Assembly: GCF_965214215.1 (NCBI RefSeq)
Contig: NZ_CBDCBD010000003.1
Span: forward strand, 2,356,001-2,420,000
Reading direction: 5' to 3'
Length of the DNA: 64,000 nt
From: Poriferisodalis sp965214215
GTDB taxonomy: Bacteria; Actinomycetota; Acidimicrobiia; Acidimicrobiales; Poriferisodalaceae
The translations under genes and the position numbers were made by a program. Under the pieces are notes generated by a model that did not search any database, was not told where the DNA came from, and saw nothing but the letters and a program-made list of their open reading frames with translations. Positions 28,723-36,868 of this stretch are shown piece by piece. The stretch's first letter is position 1; each line of letters opens with the position of its first letter.

Positions 28723-29553
28723 ATGACCCCAACCGAGGCATTCTCACTGGAGGTTCGTGGCCGAGCCGTCGGCGTGGCCACTGGGGGAGTGGTCCCCGAC
28801 GCGACATCGGCGGCCGGGGCACCGGTGGTGCTGCTCGTGCACGGCGCCGGCATGAATCGCACTGTGTGGCAGCTGCAGACTCGCTGGCTCGCCCACCACG
28901 GCTACACACCGCTGGCGCTGGACTTGCCAGGCCACGGCAACAGCGAAGGGGAACCGCTCGGCTCAGTGGCCGAGATGGCCGGCTGGCTCGGTGAGGCCAT
29001 CACCGTTGTGTGCGAGCGGTTCACGTGTGAGCAGGTGCGACTCGTCGGTCATTCGATGGGGTCCTTGGTGTGCACAGAGGTGGCCGCCGCCGATCACGAC
29101 CGCATTGCCCGACTGGTTCTGCTGGGCACTGCTGCGGGGATGCCGGTGCATCCGGCGCTGCTGGGTGCGGCCGAGAAGAACGAGCTGCTCGCACCGGAGC
29201 TGATGACCGCATGGGGTCACGGCAGCCGGGCGCATGTCGCCACCAACCCCACGCCGGGGCTGTGGATGGTCGGCGGTGGGATCGCCTTGCTGGAGCGCGC
29301 CGACGACGGTGTGATCCATGCCGACCTGTCAGCGTGTGCCGCCTATGAGGCTGGAGACGTTGCCGCACGAGTGGGATGCCCGGTGACCGTCATCGTCGGC
29401 AGCGAAGACAAGATGACCCCGCCCCGTGCGGCGGCACCGCTGATCGCCGACTTCACCAACTGCGATGTCGTCCATCTCGCCGGTGCCGGGCACATGATGA
29501 TGAACGAGGATCCCGCCGCCGTGCGGACAGCGCTCGCCAAAGCACTCGCCTAG
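28723..29553 (+). CDS. Alpha/beta hydrolase
   Basis: The protein has 276 residues, starting 3 bp after metY. The oxyanion loop is VLLVHGAGMNRTVWQLQTRW, followed by LALDLPGHGNSEGEPLGSV, the nucleophile elbow VRLVGHSMGSLVCTEVAA with Ser in GHSMG, and a C-terminal VIVGSEDKMTPPRAAAPLI with the acid residue. The catalytic His is in VVHLAGAGHMMMNEDPAAV. It is a soluble esterase/lipase-type hydrolase of unknown substrate. In the metY context it might be related to a homoserine acetyltransferase-type fold, but the GHSMG and short cap argue for a hydrolase. Confidence 0.9.
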   Translation: MTPTEAFSLEVRGRAVGVATGGVVPDATSAAGAPVVLLVHGAGMNRTVWQLQTRWLAHHGYTPLALDLPGHGNSEGEPLGSVAEMAGWLGEAITVVCERFTCEQVRLVGHSMGSLVCTEVAAADHDRIARLVLLGTAAGMPVHPALLGAAEKNELLAPELMTAWGHGSRAHVATNPTPGLWMVGGGIALLERADDGVIHADLSACAAYEAGDVAARVGCPVTVIVGSEDKMTPPRAAAPLIADFTNCDVVHLAGAGHMMMNEDPAAVRTALAKALA

Positions 29554-29767
29554 GACTCGAGCCAGCAGGCACATATGCCGGAGCTCGGGAGACGGCAGGA
29601 GACTCGGCGACGTTGCGACCTGCCGGATCGCCGGTCGCAGAGGCTCATGCCGCCTCCCCGGCGGGCGCACCTATCTGCGTGGCGCCTGAGCTGTGCGCGT
29701 GTCGCGCGCGGCTGCCATCATGTGCCGGCGGCAATTTGACGCAACCCGCCGCAAGAAGGAGCCGGAC

Positions 29768-30307
29768 ATGGCAGTCGAGCGATTTCCCGTGGAGGCCTCG
29801 CACATTCTGATGTTCGCGAGGTCCATCGGCGACACGAACCCGATCTACAGCGACGCGGACTACGCCGCCGGCACTGAGGTCGGTTCGATCATTGCGCCGC
29901 CGACGTTCGCGCAGTCGAGCGCGCAATTCGACCCCGACTATTTCCTGCGCCCCAAGCCGGACAAGAAGTGGTTCGGCAGCGGCCGCACTGCCTCGGGCAC
30001 CTTGGTGCGCGACCTCTCCGAGGCCGACGGCGACGACGTCGCCGACGAGCGCGAGGACGACAAGCAGTCCGGCTCTGCTGCCGGCGGCCTGCATGCCGAG
30101 CAGCACTTCACGTATCACCGGCACCTGAAGCCTGGTGACGTGCTGCACACGGTCACCTACGACGGCGAGAGGTGGGAGAAGCAGTCCAAGCGGGCCGGCA
30201 TCTTGAAGTTCTCCGAAGCGGTCACCGAGTACCGCGACGAGGACGACGAGCTGGTCATCACGGCCAAGGGCGTCGGCGTCGTCACCGAAAAGGTCATCGA
30301 CAACTAG
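29768..30307 (+). CDS. MaoC-like dehydratase, N-terminal type (HadA/HadC-like)
   Basis: The protein has 179 residues from ATG 29768, preceded by AAGGAG. It has the hot-dog fold of FAS1-type MaoC N-domains: VEASHILMFARSIGDTNPIY, IIAPPTFAQSSAQFDPDYFL, LHAEQHFTYHRHLKPGDVLH and ILKFSEAVTEYRDEDDELVI. These subunits usually lack the catalytic Asp/His pair and combine with a HadB-like partner, which follows 98 bp downstream. Together they would hydrate or dehydrate 3-hydroxyacyl thioesters. An acidic insertion (DLSEADGDDVADEREDDKQS) between strands is unusual. Confidence 0.88.
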   Translation: MAVERFPVEASHILMFARSIGDTNPIYSDADYAAGTEVGSIIAPPTFAQSSAQFDPDYFLRPKPDKKWFGSGRTASGTLVRDLSEADGDDVADEREDDKQSGSAAGGLHAEQHFTYHRHLKPGDVLHTVTYDGERWEKQSKRAGILKFSEAVTEYRDEDDELVITAKGVGVVTEKVIDN

Positions 30308-30405
30308 GCCGGAGATAACCAATCGGGCGCAGATCGACGGCTAGGCCGTCGATGTCTGCCGCACACCATTTGTCAGCAGCATCAAGTTTCAGACAGGACC
30401 CAGAC

Positions 30406-30828
30406 ATGGCACTCAGCGCATCGCAGCTCAATGTCGGCGACAGCTACTCCGAAGAGATCGTCGACGACCTCACCCGCACCCAGATCGTCCAATACGCAGG
30501 CGCATCGGGCGACTACAACCCGGTCCACACCGATGAGAAGTTCGTTACCGAGGTGGCGGGCTACCCGACGGTGTTCGCACACGGGATGCTCACCATGGGC
30601 ATGACCGGCCGCATGGTCACCAACTTCGTCGGCGACGGCCGCCTCACCTACTACGGCGTGCGGTTCACCAGCCAGGTGTGGCCCGGTGACACGCTCACCG
30701 CAAGAGCCGAGGTCGCCGAGATCCGCGACGAGGATGGCCAGAAAGTGGCCGACCTCACCATCACCACCACCAACCAGGACGACCGACCAGTCCTCACCGG
30801 CCAGGCCACCGCCCGCCTCGACGACTGA
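30406..30828 (+). CDS. MaoC-like dehydratase, catalytic type (HadB-like)
   Basis: The protein has 140 residues from ATG 30406. It has the hydratase-2 active-site motif QYAGASGDYNPVHTDEKF (Asp and His separated as in MaoC/HadB), then TVFAHGMLTMGMTGRMVTNF and YYGVRFTSQVWPGDTLTARA. It most likely pairs with the preceding HadA-like subunit as in the mycobacterial HadAB/HadBC enzymes. The 54-bp open extension upstream has no ribosome-binding site and no family similarity, so this ATG is preferred. Confidence 0.92.
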   Translation: MALSASQLNVGDSYSEEIVDDLTRTQIVQYAGASGDYNPVHTDEKFVTEVAGYPTVFAHGMLTMGMTGRMVTNFVGDGRLTYYGVRFTSQVWPGDTLTARAEVAEIRDEDGQKVADLTITTTNQDDRPVLTGQATARLDD

Positions 30829-30836
30829 CTGCCGAG

Positions 30837-30996
30837 CCGTTCGCCGTCCGGCGCTGGTTTAGCTGTTCGCCCGTTGGGCGCTGTGTTAGCTCTTCGCCCG
30901 CTGGGCGCTGTGTTAGCCGTTCACCGTTCCGCGCTGGTTTAGCTGTTCGCCCGTTGGGCGCTGTGTTAGCTCTTCGCCCGCTGGGCGAAGCCGAAC
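30837..30996. repeat. 80-bp tandem duplication at acyl-CoA dehydrogenase 3' end
   Basis: Two adjacent 80-bp copies begin with CCGTTCGCCGTCCGGCGCTG and CCGTTCACCGTTCCGCGCTG. Each contains GCTGTTCGCCCGTTGGGCG and CTCTTCGCCCGCTGGGCG, which are small CGCCC-GTT-GGGCG hairpins. The second copy includes the last codons and stop of the acyl-CoA dehydrogenase gene, so the array looks like a duplication of that gene end. It lies between two convergent genes and may serve as a bidirectional terminator. Confidence 0.65.
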
Positions 30997-32222
30997 AGCT
31001 TGCCGGCCACTTTGCGGATCTGGATCTCTTCTGAGCCTTCGGTGATCCGGTACCGACGGTGGTGCCGGTAGATGTGCTCGAAGGGCATGCGGCGGCCGTA
31101 GCCGTTGCCGCCACAGCTCTGCATGGCCCGATCCGCCGCGTCGCAGCAGAATCGGTTGCCGCGGTAGTTGCACATGGCCACCTTGTCGGTGATCTCCATG
31201 TGGTCGACACCCTCGTCCATTTCCCACGCCGTCTTCCAGATCAGCGCCCGGATCATCTCCGCTTCGGTGTACAGCTCGGCCAGCGGGAACTGGATGGCCT
31301 GGTTCTGCGCAAGCGGTTTGCCGAATGTGGTGCGGTTCTTGACGTAGTCGACGGCCACGTCAATGCAGTGCAAGCCGGCGCCCACCGACGATGCCGCCTG
31401 GCGGATCCGGTTCTCGTGCACGAACAGCTGCGCGGTCTGCAGTCCCCGGCCCTCGGTGCCCAAGATGTCGTCGTTGTGGACCCGCACGTCGGTGAGGCGC
31501 ACATGGGCATGGTCGGTGGGCATGTTGAACGTCCACATGAACTCTTCGACCTTGAAGCCCGGCGATTCCACCGGGACGATGAAGCATGTGATGCCGTGCC
31601 CCTCGCCGGGATTCCCTGAGGTGCGGGCGAAGATGTAGTCGTGGGTGGCGTGGTGCAGCCCCGTGTTCCAGTACTTCTCGCCGTTGATGACCCACTCGTC
31701 GCCGTCGCGCACCGCAGTGGTCTCCATCCAGGTGGCGTCGGAGCCGTGCAGCGGCTCGGTCAGGCCGAAGCCGATGCGGGCCTGGCCTTCCAGCATCTTG
31801 GGGATCCAGTACTCCTGCTGGGCAGGTGAGCCGTAGCGCTCCATCATCAGCACGGTGGGGAAGTTGCCGATGATCGAGCTCTCGTTCTGCAGGTCGTTGT
31901 GCAGGCCGAGACCGCGTCGGGCCAAGTGCTCACGGATGATGGCCATCCCCAGGTTGGTGCCGTCGCTGCCGCCGAAACGTTCGGGCAGGTGCCAGCGCAG
32001 GAATCCGGCCGTGTCGGCCTCTTTGCGCATGCGCACCAGCAGAGACTCCCATTCCGCATTGGGCAGACCGTCGCGCTCCCAGTCGGTGCGCGAGTCCTCC
32101 CGTCGGTGATCGAAGAAGCGGATGTTGTCGTCTTCGTTCTCGATGGGCTTGATGACGTCGTCGATGAACGTGTCGAGGTCACCGAGCAGCTGCGAGATGT
32201 CGGCGGGAATGGTGAAGTCCAT
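30966..32222 (-). CDS. Acyl-CoA dehydrogenase
   Basis: The protein has 418 residues from ATG 32222 (MDFTIPADISQLLGDLDTFI). It shows the FAD-binding ACAD core: FGLTEPLHGSDATWMETTAV, INGEKYWNTGLHHATHDYIF, then RTTFGKPLAQNQAIQFPLAE, MQSCGGNGYGRRMPFEHIYR and the ending YRITEGSEEIQIRKVAGKLF. The Glu of TEGSEE is in the usual region of the nucleotide-binding loop. It oxidises an acyl-CoA to an enoyl-CoA and passes electrons to ETF. Downstream is the tandem 80-bp repeat; on the other side is the candidate selenoprotein in the opposite direction. Confidence 0.92.
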   Translation of the reverse strand: MDFTIPADISQLLGDLDTFIDDVIKPIENEDDNIRFFDHRREDSRTDWERDGLPNAEWESLLVRMRKEADTAGFLRWHLPERFGGSDGTNLGMAIIREHLARRGLGLHNDLQNESSIIGNFPTVLMMERYGSPAQQEYWIPKMLEGQARIGFGLTEPLHGSDATWMETTAVRDGDEWVINGEKYWNTGLHHATHDYIFARTSGNPGEGHGITCFIVPVESPGFKVEEFMWTFNMPTDHAHVRLTDVRVHNDDILGTEGRGLQTAQLFVHENRIRQAASSVGAGLHCIDVAVDYVKNRTTFGKPLAQNQAIQFPLAELYTEAEMIRALIWKTAWEMDEGVDHMEITDKVAMCNYRGNRFCCDAADRAMQSCGGNGYGRRMPFEHIYRHHRRYRITEGSEEIQIRKVAGKLFGFAQRAKS

Positions 32223-32439
32223 GCGCGGCAAACTACCGGCCCGCCTGCCGCCCCCGCCGGGCCGCGGCGCCAGTGTGCGACGATGGTGTGGAGGAGGTCC
32301 AGATGGGCGAAGCGTTCGACGAGATCATGACTGGCCTTGCCGATGTCGAGCGCTTCGCCGAGGGCGAGCGCGAAGGATTCGTCGTGCACGATTGCGAGGC
32401 CCCTGGCAGGTGTGAGGATGACGACGAAGGGGCAGAGCG

Positions 32440-33048
32440 GTGACGGCTTCGGCGATGTCCGTGCTGGTGTGGTCGGATTACCTGTGACCGTGGTGCCATC
32501 TGGCACGGGCCCGGGCGGCCCCTCTCGCAGAGCGTCACAATCTCGACATCACTTGGCTGGCCTACGAGATCCATCCTGAAGTACCGATCGAGGGCGTCGA
32601 AGTTCGCATGAGCTTCGAGCGTGTGGAGGCGCTTGCCGAAGCCGAGGGCATCCGGTTCGTCACGCCCAAGCGCCTCCGCAACAGCGCCAAGGCGCACCAG
32701 GCGGCACTGGCGGTCGAGCACGCCGACCCCGAGGCAGCGGAGCGCTACCACGACCGGCTCTATGCGGCCTACTGGGAAAAGGAGCTGGACGTCGCTGACG
32801 CCGAGGTACTGGTCGAGCTGGCGTCCGACGTAGCCATTGACCCCGACGTGCTGCGGCGCGTCGTGGCCAATGATGAGCTGCTGCCGGCGCTGCGGGCGTC
32901 GATGGCCCGTGCCAATGAGTGGGGCATCAGCGCGACACCTAGCTGGCTGCTCGACGGACGGCTCGTCATCCCGGGAGCGCAGGACGACGACTTCATGGCC
33001 GATGTCATCAGGCGTCTGCGCGAGCGACCAGCGCCTGCGGCGGGCTAG
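32440..33048 (+). CDS. Candidate selenoprotein: FrnE/DsbA-like thiol oxidoreductase with UPWC motif (in-frame TGA at 32485-32487)
   Basis: From GTG 32440 (preceded by GAAGGGG) the frame reads VTASAMSVLVWSDYL, then TGA at 32485-32487, then PWCHLARARAAPLAERHN and LDITWLAYEIHPEVPIEGVE, continuing without another stop to TAG 33046. This is the thioredoxin-fold DsbA/FrnE family, whose active site is normally DYxCPWC. The TGA replaces exactly the first Cys of C-P-W-C. The C-terminal part has the cis-Pro region and closing helix (NEWGISATPSWLLDGRLVIP). A stem-loop with GGGCC/GGCCC arms lies 19 nt after the TGA, within the geometry expected of bacterial SECIS elements. If decoded as selenocysteine the product has about 202 residues. 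The alternative is a nonsense mutation, which would have had to hit that single codon and leave the rest intact. Confidence 0.75.
32507..32521 (+). promoter_or_regulatory. Putative bacterial SECIS stem-loop
   Basis: A 5-bp GC stem (GGGCC 32507-32511 with GGCCC 32517-32521) closes a 5-nt loop CGGGC starting 25 nt after the TGA. It has a G within the first two loop positions, as the bacterial SECIS model asks. A second small hairpin (GTGCC-ATCT-GGCAC, 32493-32506) lies directly 5' of it. In GC-rich DNA such stems occur by chance, so this supports but does not prove selenocysteine insertion. Confidence 0.5.
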
Positions 33049-33470
33049 GCGCGGAGCGGGGGCACCACGGGCAATCCGGCTTCGATCCAGCCTTCCACGC
33101 CGCCGTCGAGGTCGGTAGCGCGGACAAAGCCCATCTGCTGCAGCTGGCCTGCGGCAAGGCTCGAGCTGTAGCCCTGGTTGCACACGACGACCACACGGTC
33201 GTCCAGACCTGCGGCGGTGCCCTGCGATGCGCCCGAGTCGGGGTCGAGGCGCCACTGCAGCACCAGCAGCCCGATGTGTTCGGAGCCCTCGATGATGCCG
33301 GTCCGTTCTCGATCTTCGTGTGGCCGCACGTCGATGACACGCAGCCGCTCGCCCTCGGGCGACGATCCAGCCTCCATCAGGCCGGCCAGCTCGGCAGGAG
33401 CGACTCGATCCAGTCCCGAGCGTGCCTCCGCCAGCAGGTGGTGAATCGTCTTGCGCTGCCGTTCAGGCAC
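33045..33470 (-). CDS. Rhodanese-like domain protein
   Basis: The protein has 141 residues from GTG 33470. It is a single rhodanese domain: ELAGLMEAGSSPEGERLRVI, DVRPHEDRERTGIIEGSEHI, the active-site loop VVVVCNQGYSSSLAAGQLQQ with the catalytic Cys, and VEGWIEAGLPVV. It would carry sulphane sulphur on Cys. Its stop overlaps the stop of the candidate selenoprotein by 3 bases (shared CTAG), so the two genes are convergent. A thiol oxidoreductase and a sulphurtransferase side by side suggests sulphur or selenium redox chemistry, though that is inference. Confidence 0.9.
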   Translation of the reverse strand: MPERQRKTIHHLLAEARSGLDRVAPAELAGLMEAGSSPEGERLRVIDVRPHEDRERTGIIEGSEHIGLLVLQWRLDPDSGASQGTAAGLDDRVVVVCNQGYSSSLAAGQLQQMGFVRATDLDGGVEGWIEAGLPVVPPLRA

Positions 33471-33514
33471 TGCTCATCGCTCTCAACGCCAACATGAGCG
33501 CGAGCTTCTCACGC

Positions 33515-33922
33515 TCAGGGGTTGTCGATGAATTCCACCCAATTGCCGTCAGGGTCCTCGACCATCCCGACCACCACGCCCGGCCGCGCTTCGAGCCGGC
33601 GCCAGATGATGTTGGCCCCGGCGTCCTCGCACGCGGTCATCACTTCCTCGAAGTTGCCGACGTTGAATGTGAAGTAGCGCAGCCCGGTGGCACCGGTGAT
33701 GCCGCCGGTGGCGCCAGCGGGCACGTCGGCGACGGGCACCACCAGCTTGAGCAGGCTCTTGTTCGCCCACAGCCGGTGCATCTGGGCGATGCCCACCTGT
33801 TCCATGTTCAGCGTCGCCTCGAACTCGAGCCCGAGCACGTCGCGGTAGAACGCGAGCATCTCGTCACCGTTGCTGGTGACGATGCCGAGGTCGAAGCCTT
33901 CCTTGGTGGGTTGCAGTGCCAC
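33515..33922 (-). CDS. Glyoxalase/VOC family protein
   Basis: The protein has 135 residues from GTG 33922 with GGGGAC upstream; the open extension further upstream is low-complexity and not family-like. It is a vicinal-oxygen-chelate fold: DLGIVTSNGDEMLAFYRDVL, GLEFEATLNMEQVGIAQMHR, LRYFTFNVGNFEEVMTACED and VVVGMVEDPDGNWVEFIDNP, the last ending with the metal-ligand Glu. It could be a lyase, epimerase or dioxygenase. Only one metal ligand is obvious in the C-terminal half. Confidence 0.87.
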   Translation of the reverse strand: MALQPTKEGFDLGIVTSNGDEMLAFYRDVLGLEFEATLNMEQVGIAQMHRLWANKSLLKLVVPVADVPAGATGGITGATGLRYFTFNVGNFEEVMTACEDAGANIIWRRLEARPGVVVGMVEDPDGNWVEFIDNP

Positions 33923-34062
33923 GTTGTCCCCTGTCTGTAGTTCCTTGCGAGTTGCTTGCGTGCCTGTTCGGCGCGCCGTCAGTTCCTGTTGCGTGCCTGT
34001 TTCGTGCCGAGGCTTGATCTGGCGCTGGATCTGCTCTCTACGGCATCCGTCAGAAAGTGCGC

Positions 34063-34878
34063 TCAGTCGTAGCTGGCGCCCAGGCCGGCCCGGGCATCGG
34101 TCTGGATGCCGTAGGTCGGGATCGGGTAGCGCAGGCCATTGCGTGCCAGTGCCTCCATGCCCTCGACGGCGACCACCAAGTCCTCGGGCGTGAGCGCAAT
34201 CAGCAGCTCGTCTTCCATCACGCCGCCGTAGCGTCGCTCGGCGAAGCAGGGGAGCGACACGCTGGGCTCGCCAGTACGCAGCGCCCGACCCCACGAGTCG
34301 GCGCAGGCCGACTCGCCCACGCAGCCCCATTCCAGCTTCTTGTACTCCCGCCACTGCAGGCCGTTGATGAAGATGATCATCTGCGCCGGAGTGGCATAGA
34401 TCATGCAGACATCGGGCGGGTCGAGCCGTTTCGACGACAGCGGCGAGACCACCATTGCCTCATAGGTGCCGTAAGGCACGAAGTCCATGGCGTGCTGATG
34501 CGCGGAAGCGTCCTCCAGTGTCTCGTACCACACCCCGGCCATGCGGTCGCCCGACAGCCACTTGTCGTCTTGGGGATGCAGCCCGATCACAGCGCCGCAT
34601 TGGGCACCGACGAGGTCGTCCATGGTGACGCCGACGGTCCAGTTGAGGCGAGAGGCCATGCCCACGATCTGATCGGTGGTGTGGATGGCATTGGGGCGGC
34701 GCACCCGCGGCACCGAATTCATGTCCTCGACGGTCTCGAAGAGCTTCATGCCGATCGGCGTGGTGCGCAGGCGCAGAACGGCCTGCAGTCGCGCGAGCAG
34801 ATCATCCCAGTCGATTGCGGCGGTGCGCACATGCGCCGCGGTCTCGGTCGTCGCTTCGGCTGTGTCGGTCTGTGTCAC
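34063..34878 (-). CDS. DUF169 family protein
   Basis: The protein has 271 residues from GTG 34878, preceded by AAGGGGGC. An upstream GTG at 34914 is less well placed. It has the DUF169 pattern: LRLRTTPIGMKLFETVEDMN, then QCGAVIGLHPQDDKWLSGDR, PPDVCMIYATPAQMIIFING, the Cys-containing WGCVGESACADSW and the ending VEGMEALARNGLRYPIPTYG. The family is uncharacterised, and several conserved Cys may bind metal or a thiol. It is transcribed away from the enoyl-CoA hydratase gene. Confidence 0.85.
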   Translation of the reverse strand: MTQTDTAEATTETAAHVRTAAIDWDDLLARLQAVLRLRTTPIGMKLFETVEDMNSVPRVRRPNAIHTTDQIVGMASRLNWTVGVTMDDLVGAQCGAVIGLHPQDDKWLSGDRMAGVWYETLEDASAHQHAMDFVPYGTYEAMVVSPLSSKRLDPPDVCMIYATPAQMIIFINGLQWREYKKLEWGCVGESACADSWGRALRTGEPSVSLPCFAERRYGGVMEDELLIALTPEDLVVAVEGMEALARNGLRYPIPTYGIQTDARAGLGASYD

Positions 34879-35027
34879 GGCTGCCCCCTTGTGCACGGCC
34901 GCGGGGAAATTCACCGAATGCCCCGCTGTCGTGTTCGGAAGGTCACGCTAGTTCGGTGACCACTAGCGTGAGCCGCCGAACGAGCGCTGACGGGGCGCTG
35001 GGAGATTGGGCGATCGGAGACGGGGCA

Positions 35028-35810
35028 ATGGCAGATGGACTGAGAATCGAGCGGGACGGGCGCGTCGGGCTGGTGATCATGGATCGCCCGCCGCACAACT
35101 TCCTCAGCTACCGCCAGGTGCACGACATCGCCGACGCCATGGTGGAGCTGGAGCAGGACATGAGCATCGGCTGCGCCGTGCTGGCGGCCGATGGCCGCTC
35201 GTTCTGTGCAGGTGCCGATCTGGGCGGCGAAGGCGTCGGCGGCGGCGCCGAGGAGAAGGTCGGCGGCAGCGCAACGCTGCAGCTGTACCAGGGCTCGGGA
35301 CGGCTGTTCGACGTGACGTTGCCGATCGTGGGCGCCATTCACGGCCCCGCCATCGGCGGCGGGCTGGGCCTCGCGATGGTGCCCGACATCCGCATCTCGT
35401 GCCCCGAGGCCCGGTTCTGCGCCAACTTCGCCTCGCTGGGAATCCATCAGGGCTTCGGGATGAGCGTCACCATGCCGCTGCTGCTGGGGCCCGAGCGCGC
35501 TGCGAAGGTGCTGCTAGGCGCCAAGCGCTACAAGGGCGACGAGGCGGTCGAACTCGGCCTCGCTGACGAGTGCGTACCCGCAGATCAGGTGCGCGACCGC
35601 GCCGTCGAGGTCGCCCGAGAGATCGCTGCCAACGCACCGCTTGCCGTCCGAGCCATCAAGGCCACGCTGCGGCTGGGCTTGGGCGACAAGGTGCGCGAGG
35701 TCACCCAGCGAGAGGCAGCAGAACAGCTGCGCCTGTCAGGCACCGAAGACGCCCGCGAAGGCATGAAGGCCGTCAGCGAACGCCGCCCCGGCAACTTCGT
35801 GGGCCGCTGA
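35028..35810 (+). CDS. Enoyl-CoA hydratase/isomerase family protein
   Basis: The protein has 260 residues from ATG 35028, with GGAGACGGGG upstream. The crotonase fold is clear: GRVGLVIMDRPPHNFLSYRQ, the oxyanion-hole loops AADGRSFCAGADLGGEG and PIVGAIHGPAIGGGLGLAMV, then FGMSVTMPLLLGPERAAKVL and AVELGLADECVPADQVRDRA. It hydrates or isomerises an enoyl-CoA. The second active-site Glu position (usually in 'P-E-x-x-x-G') reads FASLGIHQGFGMSVTM, which makes isomerase or variant chemistry possible. Confidence 0.9.
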   Translation: MADGLRIERDGRVGLVIMDRPPHNFLSYRQVHDIADAMVELEQDMSIGCAVLAADGRSFCAGADLGGEGVGGGAEEKVGGSATLQLYQGSGRLFDVTLPIVGAIHGPAIGGGLGLAMVPDIRISCPEARFCANFASLGIHQGFGMSVTMPLLLGPERAAKVLLGAKRYKGDEAVELGLADECVPADQVRDRAVEVAREIAANAPLAVRAIKATLRLGLGDKVREVTQREAAEQLRLSGTEDAREGMKAVSERRPGNFVGR

Positions 35811-36027
35811 TCACGCGTGACAGCACTCGACACGGCCGTTGTCGGTGACGGGTGCGTGATTCCTGACAGAAGCGCTGTGGGACAGGGGCTGAGGGCCGTC
35901 AAGGGTGCTACGAACACGCCGTCGGGGCGACGGTAGCCGTAGCCGGTGGCGGTAATGACAACGAGGTTCGACTGGCGGTGCCAGTGCCATAGCGACGAGG
36001 CGCTGGAGTCTTCGAGTTCGCGATCTG
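35811..36027 (-). other. Short region with possible ATPase C-terminal remnant
   Basis: On the minus strand the frame reads LVVITATGYGYRRPDGVFVA and PLTALSP near 35880-35970, resembling the C-terminal strand of DUF4143-type ATPases (such as the one at 45545). No intact gene is present. The call is weak. Confidence 0.25.
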
Positions 36028-36261
36028 CTAAACGACCGCTGTCGGACCGCGTTCGGATGCCTGCCTGACATCGATGTCGATATCGATGCCGTCGGGCTCG
36101 ATGTCGAGCAATTCGGCGACGACCGAACGCGCAACACCCTCGACATCGCTCCTGTGGCGCGCCTGGCTGACGCCGAGCACGTTCGGAGGGAGTCCTGAGG
36201 TGATCTCGATCTCCCACCAATCCCCGCTGCGTTCTGCAACGGCTCTAAAGGGTGCGCTCAC
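36028..36261 (-). CDS. HicB-like antitoxin
   Basis: The protein has about 77 residues from GTG 36261, overlapping the HicA stop by 4 bases (GTGA). It reads as a short HicB partial-RNase-H-type domain: SAPFRAVAERSGDWWEIEIT, GLPPNVLGVSQARHRSDVEG and ARSVVAELLDIEPDGIDIDI. The strand-strand-helix order and the 'ARxxxDVExxAR' helix match HicB. It would bind and neutralise the adjacent toxin and probably repress the operon. No C-terminal DNA-binding domain is visible, as in small HicB proteins. Confidence 0.75.
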   Translation of the reverse strand: MSAPFRAVAERSGDWWEIEITSGLPPNVLGVSQARHRSDVEGVARSVVAELLDIEPDGIDIDIDVRQASERGPTAVV

Positions 36262-36497
36262 GAGGTCTCTCCCTGCGCCGATTGCTCGAGGTGCGCCTCC
36301 AGCTTGCTGAGAATCGTCCGTGCGGTTCCATCTGCGATCTCTCGATGCCTCGGGATTGGGAACCGGAAGCCGACACACTCCCAGATCTCGTGCTTGCCTT
36401 GGCGCAACACAACGGCTGTGCGGCCGTGGGCTTCGGCGAGCCGCCTGACTCGACGCACCAACTCCCTTCGATTCGGCACCGTAGTTGTGTAGGACAC
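36258..36497 (-). CDS. HicA-like mRNA interferase toxin
   Basis: The protein has about 79 residues from GTG 36497; an upstream ATG at 36515 is an alternative. It contains VPNRRELVRRVRRLAEAHGR, then the core GKHEIWECVGFRFPIPRHRE with the catalytic His expected in KHE, and GTARTILSKLEAHLEQ. This is the dsRBD-like HicA fold that degrades mRNA. Toxin-first order with an overlapping HicB-like gene supports the call. Neighbours are remnants and repeats, so the pair may stabilise this variable region. Confidence 0.75.
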   Translation of the reverse strand: MSYTTTVPNRRELVRRVRRLAEAHGRTAVVLRQGKHEIWECVGFRFPIPRHREIADGTARTILSKLEAHLEQSAQGETS

Positions 36498-36702
36498 CCC
36501 GGACAAGCAACGCAAAGGAATTTGTCGGCAATCGGAGATCGGGGAGGCAGGACGTCTCTACCGGAAATCGCCGCCGACGCCGAACCCGCTGAAGACGACG
36601 CCGTGCAAGGCGATTCAATGCAGGTCGGACTCCACGCTTGGCCGGGGGCGCACATGCGCTTCTCGCGGTGCTGGAGTGCGACAAGATCGGCTGATGAACC
36701 GT

Positions 36703-36835
36703 ATGCGAGTCGCGATCACAGGCATTCGGGGACTGATCGGCGGAGCGCTTGCAGGGAGTCTGCGTACGGAGGCTCGTGGCGCAGCGCGGCATCGGCCACG
36801 TGGCTCTCGACGCGGTCCGAGTCACGCCATCAGCG
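36703..36835 (+). pseudogene. Internally deleted copy of the TIGR01777 epimerase gene
   Basis: The first ~24 codons (MRVAITGIRGLIGGALAGSL) match the start of the intact epimerase at 44455 almost exactly. From about 36775 the sequence jumps to a copy of the DNA that lies 3' of that gene (TCTCGACGCGGTCCGAGTCA, also at 45479-45498). The middle ~900 bp are missing. The remnant sits just downstream of the first protease gene. Confidence 0.75.
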
Positions 36836-36868
36836 GGCGTCCGCTGCGGCGCGTGTGGGTCGTGGCGT

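Noticed and set aside
32608..33048. Short DsbA-like protein starting at the internal ATG 32608
   Set aside because: It lacks the thioredoxin-fold N-terminus and redox motif, which are intact upstream in the same frame except for the TGA.
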